Positions 60,434-64,000 of a stretch of DNA of 64,000 nucleotides are shown here, piece after piece. Every line of letters starts with the position of its first letter. Position 1 is the first letter of the stretch. The stretch is taken from positions 1 through 64,000 of the forward strand of contig JAAXXL010000004.1 in assembly GCA_013334485.1 (NCBI GenBank), read 5' to 3'. The notes beneath the pieces are model-generated. The model did not search any database, was not told the origin of the DNA, and worked only from the letters and a program-made list of their open reading frames with translations. Position numbers and translations under genes: made by a program. The stretch comes from Chlorobiaceae bacterium. Its GTDB lineage: Bacteria > Bacteroidota > Chlorobiia > Chlorobiales > Chlorobiaceae.

Positions 60434-60715
60434 CTACTTGTCGCCGTAATGACCTTTTATGGAGATTACATAGACCAGAACTACAGAGTTGTCGATGCGA
60501 TATATAATCCGATCTTTTTTGTTCAGCCTTCTGGACCAATACCCCGATTGATCACCGCTCAGGCGCTCTGGTTTGCCAGTTCCGGTGGTTGGGTGCTCAG
60601 ACAACTCAAGGAATAACTTGTCTACTTTCCTTATAAGTGCCGTATCGTTAAGCTTTTGAAGGGCCAGCAACTCCTTTTTGGATAAAGGCGAAAGCGCTAC
60701 TGTATACTTTCCCAT
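60434..60715 (-). CDS. YoeB/RelE-family toxin
   Basis: KYTVALSPLSKKELLALQK...ERLSGDQSGYWSRRLNKKDRIIYRIDNSVVLVYVISIKGHY. Confidence 0.85.
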   Translation of the reverse strand: MGKYTVALSPLSKKELLALQKLNDTALIRKVDKLFLELSEHPTTGTGKPERLSGDQSGYWSRRLNKKDRIIYRIDNSVVLVYVISIKGHYGDK

Positions 60716-60981
60716 ATGTTCGCCGGGTTCTTGATCACCGTATGTCTACCTTCAGAAAAATCACCTTCGGCCTCTTTGATGATTTGCTGCAGTTCCTGCT
60801 GCTCAAAAGAGTTGTCACTTGTGTCGGTTCTCTTGGGACGATGACCATTTGTTTGCTTGGGGGTTAACATAAAAACCCCCTTGTTCCTGTGGCGTACGAG
60901 TACCTGTTCCTTTTTCTGCATTGCGATATCAAGGTACTTGCCAATGTTTTTACGCAGTTCTGTGCTGGTAATCTCTATCAT
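60697..60981 (-). CDS. Phd/YefM-family antitoxin
   Basis: MIEITSTELRKNIGKYLDIAMQKKEQVLVRHRNKGVFML; overlaps the toxin gene. Confidence 0.82.
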   Translation of the reverse strand: MIEITSTELRKNIGKYLDIAMQKKEQVLVRHRNKGVFMLTPKQTNGHRPKRTDTSDNSFEQQELQQIIKEAEGDFSEGRHTVIKNPANIWESIQ

Positions 60982-61058
60982 GGTTCAACAGTTCATGGTT
61001 ATTTTCCAAGTTACTAAATGAACAGGGATTTTTTAGAAATAGTTCGGAGGAGAAAGAA

Positions 61059-61130
61059 AGTGCTGAGTAATGAGTGCTGAGTAATGAGTGCTGAGTAATG
61101 AGTGCTGAGTGCTGAGTGCTGAGTGGTGAG
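61059..61130. repeat. Longest heptamer array: (AGTGCTG AGTAATG)x3 then AGTGCTG units
   Basis: agtgctgagtaatg x3 followed by agtgctgagtgctgagtgctgagtggtgag. Confidence 0.93.
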
Positions 61131-61147
61131 GGATGTGCTAAAAAGTT

Positions 61148-61212
61148 GTCATCCCGAACTGAAAGGGATCTGAGTAAAGGATAAAGAGATCTCTCTCTGC
61201 GTTCGAGATGAC
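61148..61212. repeat. GTCATCCCGAAC ... GTTCGAGATGAC imperfect inverted repeat
   Basis: gtcatcccgaac at 61148-61159; gttcgagatgac at 61201-61212. Confidence 0.7.
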
Positions 61213-61537
61213 AGATGGCAAGGTAAGTGCGGGGGCTGAGCAAAGAGAAGATGAAGAGAGTGGACTGAGTGGACGAGGGATGAGGGGAAGATTGGCTCAG
61301 ATCCTTTATACTTGCTGTTTTACGCTTTGTTGTGTATTCTTGATCGATTGTTTCCTCTCTTTCTGATTATCGATTTGACCATATAAACTTTTGCATTTTA
61401 CTGAACTTCAAAAAGTGGTCGTCCACGAAATTACACGAAAAGAAGAGATTTTGGATTACGTAAAGGGAGAAATATTTGGTGAAAAATAGTTATTATGGTA
61501 AGATATTCTTACTCCATTACTATTCGAAAGGAATGCC

Positions 61538-61765
61538 ATGTTAGCTAAAATCACCAGCAAGAATCAGTTGACTTTGCCAAAATCTATTGTAACCGCTATT
61601 CCTAAAACAGATTACTTTGAAGTTGAGGTTGAGAATGGCCGCATTATGCTTACGCCTGTGCGTATTCAGCAGGCAGATGCAGTGCGAGCCAAATTGGAGG
61701 CTTTGGGCATTGATGACCAGGACGTTCTGGATGCGGTAGAGTGGGGAAGAAAAAGTCAGGCTTGA
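61538..61765 (+). CDS. AbrB/MazE-like antitoxin
   Basis: MLAKITSKNQLTLPKSIVTAI...FEVEVENGRIMLTPV swapped-hairpin motif. Confidence 0.82.
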   Translation: MLAKITSKNQLTLPKSIVTAIPKTDYFEVEVENGRIMLTPVRIQQADAVRAKLEALGIDDQDVLDAVEWGRKSQA

Positions 61766-61795
61766 CCATTAAACCGCTCACGATAATTTATAACG

Positions 61796-62206
61796 ATGCC
61801 CTATCGCGTAGTGCTTGATACGAATTGTATTATTTCCGGGTTGATATTTTCACACCGGAAGATGGCATGGTTGCGTCATAGTTGGCAGTCGGGGTCTATT
61901 ATTCCGTTAGTTTGCAAGGAAACGGCCAGTGAACTGTTGCGGGTGTTGGCCTATCCTAAATTCAAGCTAACGAATAGTGAGCGATTGTTATTGCTGGCAG
62001 ATTTTCTGCCTTACGCTGAAACTATCACTGTGCTTGATGTTCCCCTTGACTTGCCTGTAATTAGAGATAAAGCCGATCAAATATTTATAACGTTGGCCGT
62101 AGTTGGCCAGGCTGATGCTTTAGTTACTGGCGATAACGACCTGCTTGTTATCAAGGATAGCTTTAAAACTCTGCCAATTATGTCGCTCAGCGAATTTGAG
62201 GAATAG
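61796..62206 (+). CDS. PIN-domain toxin
   Basis: RVVLDTNCIISGLIF...CKETASELLRVLAYPKF...DALVTGDNDLLVI acidic motif set. Confidence 0.85.
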   Translation: MPYRVVLDTNCIISGLIFSHRKMAWLRHSWQSGSIIPLVCKETASELLRVLAYPKFKLTNSERLLLLADFLPYAETITVLDVPLDLPVIRDKADQIFITLAVVGQADALVTGDNDLLVIKDSFKTLPIMSLSEFEE

Positions 62207-62228
62207 CTAAAAAGATGAGGGGAAAGAA

Positions 62229-62335
62229 AGTGCTGAGTAAAGAGTGCTGAGCGGAAGAGAAGATTTTTGGGCCACGAAAGGTGCGAAATAGCACGAAAAG
62301 AAGAGAAGAGGGTTGTCCACGAATTATACGAATTA
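62229..62335. repeat. Composite intergenic repeat copy
   Basis: aagtgctgagtaaagagtgctgagcggaagagaagatttttgggccacgaaaggtgcgaaatagcacgaaaagaagag. Confidence 0.8.
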
Positions 62336-62358
62336 TCATGAAGAAGCAAATACGAAGT

Positions 62359-63243
62359 ATGAAGGGAATAATACTTGCTGGTGGGTCGGGAACGAGGCTT
62401 TATCCTGTAACTAAAGGCTTATCGAAGCAGCTTTTGCCGGTTTATGACAAGCCGATGATCTATTATCCGCTGACGACCTTGATGCTTGCAGGGATAAGGG
62501 AGATACTCATCATCACGACTCCTGAAGACCAGCCGATGTTTCAGAAGCTGCTGGGTGATGGCAGTGATTGGGGTATTTCGCTCTCCTATGTTGTGCAGCC
62601 CTCTCCGGATGGCCTCGCTCAGGCGTTCATTCTTGGCGAATCATTTATCGGCAGTGATGATGTGGCGCTGATTCTGGGTGATAATATCTTTTTCGGTTAT
62701 GCGTTTACGCAGATGCTTATGGCCGCAGTCAGAACGGCAGAAAAAGAGCGAAAGGCCAATATCTTCGGCTACTATGTCAGTGACCCTGAGCGGTATGGTG
62801 TTGCGGAGTTCGATGCTGAAGGTAATGTGCTCTCCATTGAGGAAAAACCGGCGAAGCCGAAATCAAATTTTGCAGTTGTGGGTCTTTACTTTTACCCTAA
62901 TGACGTGGTGGAGATAGCTAAACAGATTTGTCCCTCTGCGAGGGGAGAGCTTGAAATTACCTCGGTGAATGAGGAGTACCTGAATCGTAGATCCTTGAAA
63001 TGCTCAATGCTTGGCCGTGGTTTTGCCTGGCTTGATACCGGAACGCATGAGTCTTTTCAGGAAGCGGGAAACTTTATTCAGACGGTTGAAAAACGGCAGG
63101 GGTTGAAAGTAGCATGCCCTGAGGAGATTGCCTGGCGTTCCGGTTGGATCAGTGAGGCGGATCTTTTGCGTTTGGCCGAACCGCTTATGAAAAATCAGTA
63201 TGGAGAGTATCTCAAGAAGCTTCCTTCTCAAAGGTTTGAATGA
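62359..63243 (+). CDS. rfbA: Glucose-1-phosphate thymidylyltransferase
   Basis: [60 protein letters not shown] at 62359 is in frame with ORF-track start 62281. Confidence 0.95.
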   Translation: MKGIILAGGSGTRLYPVTKGLSKQLLPVYDKPMIYYPLTTLMLAGIREILIITTPEDQPMFQKLLGDGSDWGISLSYVVQPSPDGLAQAFILGESFIGSDDVALILGDNIFFGYAFTQMLMAAVRTAEKERKANIFGYYVSDPERYGVAEFDAEGNVLSIEEKPAKPKSNFAVVGLYFYPNDVVEIAKQICPSARGELEITSVNEEYLNRRSLKCSMLGRGFAWLDTGTHESFQEAGNFIQTVEKRQGLKVACPEEIAWRSGWISEADLLRLAEPLMKNQYGEYLKKLPSQRFE

Positions 63244-63357
63244 ATTTTTCGATTCATACTTTTGTTCTCGGGCGTCTCACGACAATTATTAATAGAGATG
63301 CGTTTCTTTAGTAAAATGAGCCCATTGTTTTGATTCACATTTTTGTTAAAAGATGAT

Positions 63358-63933
63358 ATGAAAGTTATTGTTTCATCAATTCCTGATGTGCTGTTTTTCG
63401 AACCGGAAGTGTTTGGTGATGACAGGGGATATTTTTTCGAATCGTTCCGTCAGGATTTGATTGAAAAGCATATAGGACATGTTTTGTTTGTGCAGGACAA
63501 TGAGTCTAAATCCTGCTATGGCGTGTTGCGCGGTCTGCATTTCCAGAAGCCTCCCTATACGCAGTCAAAGCTTGTGCGTGCGGTTCAGGGCAGGGTGCTT
63601 GATGTGGCGGTGGATATCCGTCAGGGATCACCCTGGTATGGCAGGCATGTAACTCGCGTGCTTGATGGTGATCGCAAGAATATGATGTGGGTTCCGAAAG
63701 GGTTTGCGCACGGTTTTGTGGTGCTCTCTGAAGAGGCTGTTTTTGCCTATAAGTGCGACAACTATTATACCCCTTCGCACGATGCCGGCATTTTGTGGAA
63801 CGATTCGGCTCTTGGTATTGACTGGCAGCTTCCTGATGAGGATATTTTGTTGTCAGGCAAAGATAAAATACTGCCGGTTTTAGGGGAAATTGATCTGTTT
63901 CCTTACGAAGAGTATTGCGGAACAAAGTGCTGA
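63358..63933 (+). CDS. rfbC: dTDP-4-dehydrorhamnose 3,5-epimerase
   Basis: FFEPEVFGDDRGYFFESFRQ; GVLRGLHFQKPPYTQSKLVRAVQGRVLDVAVDIR. Confidence 0.94.
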   Translation: MKVIVSSIPDVLFFEPEVFGDDRGYFFESFRQDLIEKHIGHVLFVQDNESKSCYGVLRGLHFQKPPYTQSKLVRAVQGRVLDVAVDIRQGSPWYGRHVTRVLDGDRKNMMWVPKGFAHGFVVLSEEAVFAYKCDNYYTPSHDAGILWNDSALGIDWQLPDEDILLSGKDKILPVLGEIDLFPYEEYCGTKC

Positions 63934-64000
63934 GGGACGAGTGCTGAGTGCTGAGTGCTGAGGGGAAGAGAAGATTTATGGGCCACGAAACAGACGAAAT
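63927..64000. repeat. Composite intergenic repeat copy, runs to window end
   Basis: agtgctgagggacgagtgctgagtgctgagtgctgaggggaagagaagatttatgggccacgaaacagacgaaat. Confidence 0.8.

Noticed and set aside
61059-61130. CRISPR-like array
   Set aside because: Unit is a 7/14-bp tandem repeat with no unique spacers and no cas genes in the window.
60950-61243. 97-aa minus-strand ORF with STQHSA-like repeats
   Set aside because: It is the translation of the heptamer array running through an intergenic region and into the antitoxin start; not a gene.
1-64000. tRNA, rRNA or prophage genes
   Set aside because: No tRNA-like cloverleaf, rRNA sequence or phage structural genes recognised by eye; a tRNAscan/Infernal run would be needed to exclude small RNAs.

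Overview
Bacterial chromosomal window, nearly all genes on the + strand. Gene content and protein style suggest a green sulfur bacterium (Chlorobi), but this is a guess. 0-10 kb: ferredoxin-like protein, hybrid-cluster protein (hcp), a B12-binding radical SAM protein, fcl and gmd (GDP-L-fucose pathway), recQ. ~10.5-64 kb: a very large surface-polysaccharide locus. It contains a Wza-like export protein, a WecA-like initiating transferase, Wzz, a PglK-like ABC flippase, a pseudaminic-acid-type nonulosonate pathway (pseC, F, G, H, I plus extra oxidoreductases), two WbpG/WbuX-type sugar amidotransferases (one next to an amidase, one with HisH2/HisF2), UDP-L-FucNAc genes (fnlABC-like), glycosyltransferases, EpsG/Wzy-like and OafA-like proteins, a nucleotide-sugar dehydrogenase, and rfbA/rfbC. 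Most interesting signal: ~32.8-40.8 kb encodes a set matching, family by family, the Campylobacter O-methyl phosphoramidate (MeOPN) pathway: L-glutamine kinase-like PPDK/PEP-synthase protein, APS-kinase-like CDP-amidate kinase, class I amidotransferase-like hydrolase, nucleotidyltransferase and SAM methyltransferase. A CysQ-like 3'-phosphatase and a CDP-alcohol phosphotransferase with an altered motif are added to it. Other notable signals: heptamer repeats (AGTGCTG/CAGCACT) that appear to have entered the coding sequences of fcl and gmd in frame; a composite intergenic repeat family clustered around a RAYT-like transposase; a 26-bp sequence in inverted orientation bracketing the ~49 kb polysaccharide region; and a truncated duplicate of the rfbA 5' end. 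All family assignments are from reading the translations; no database search was run.
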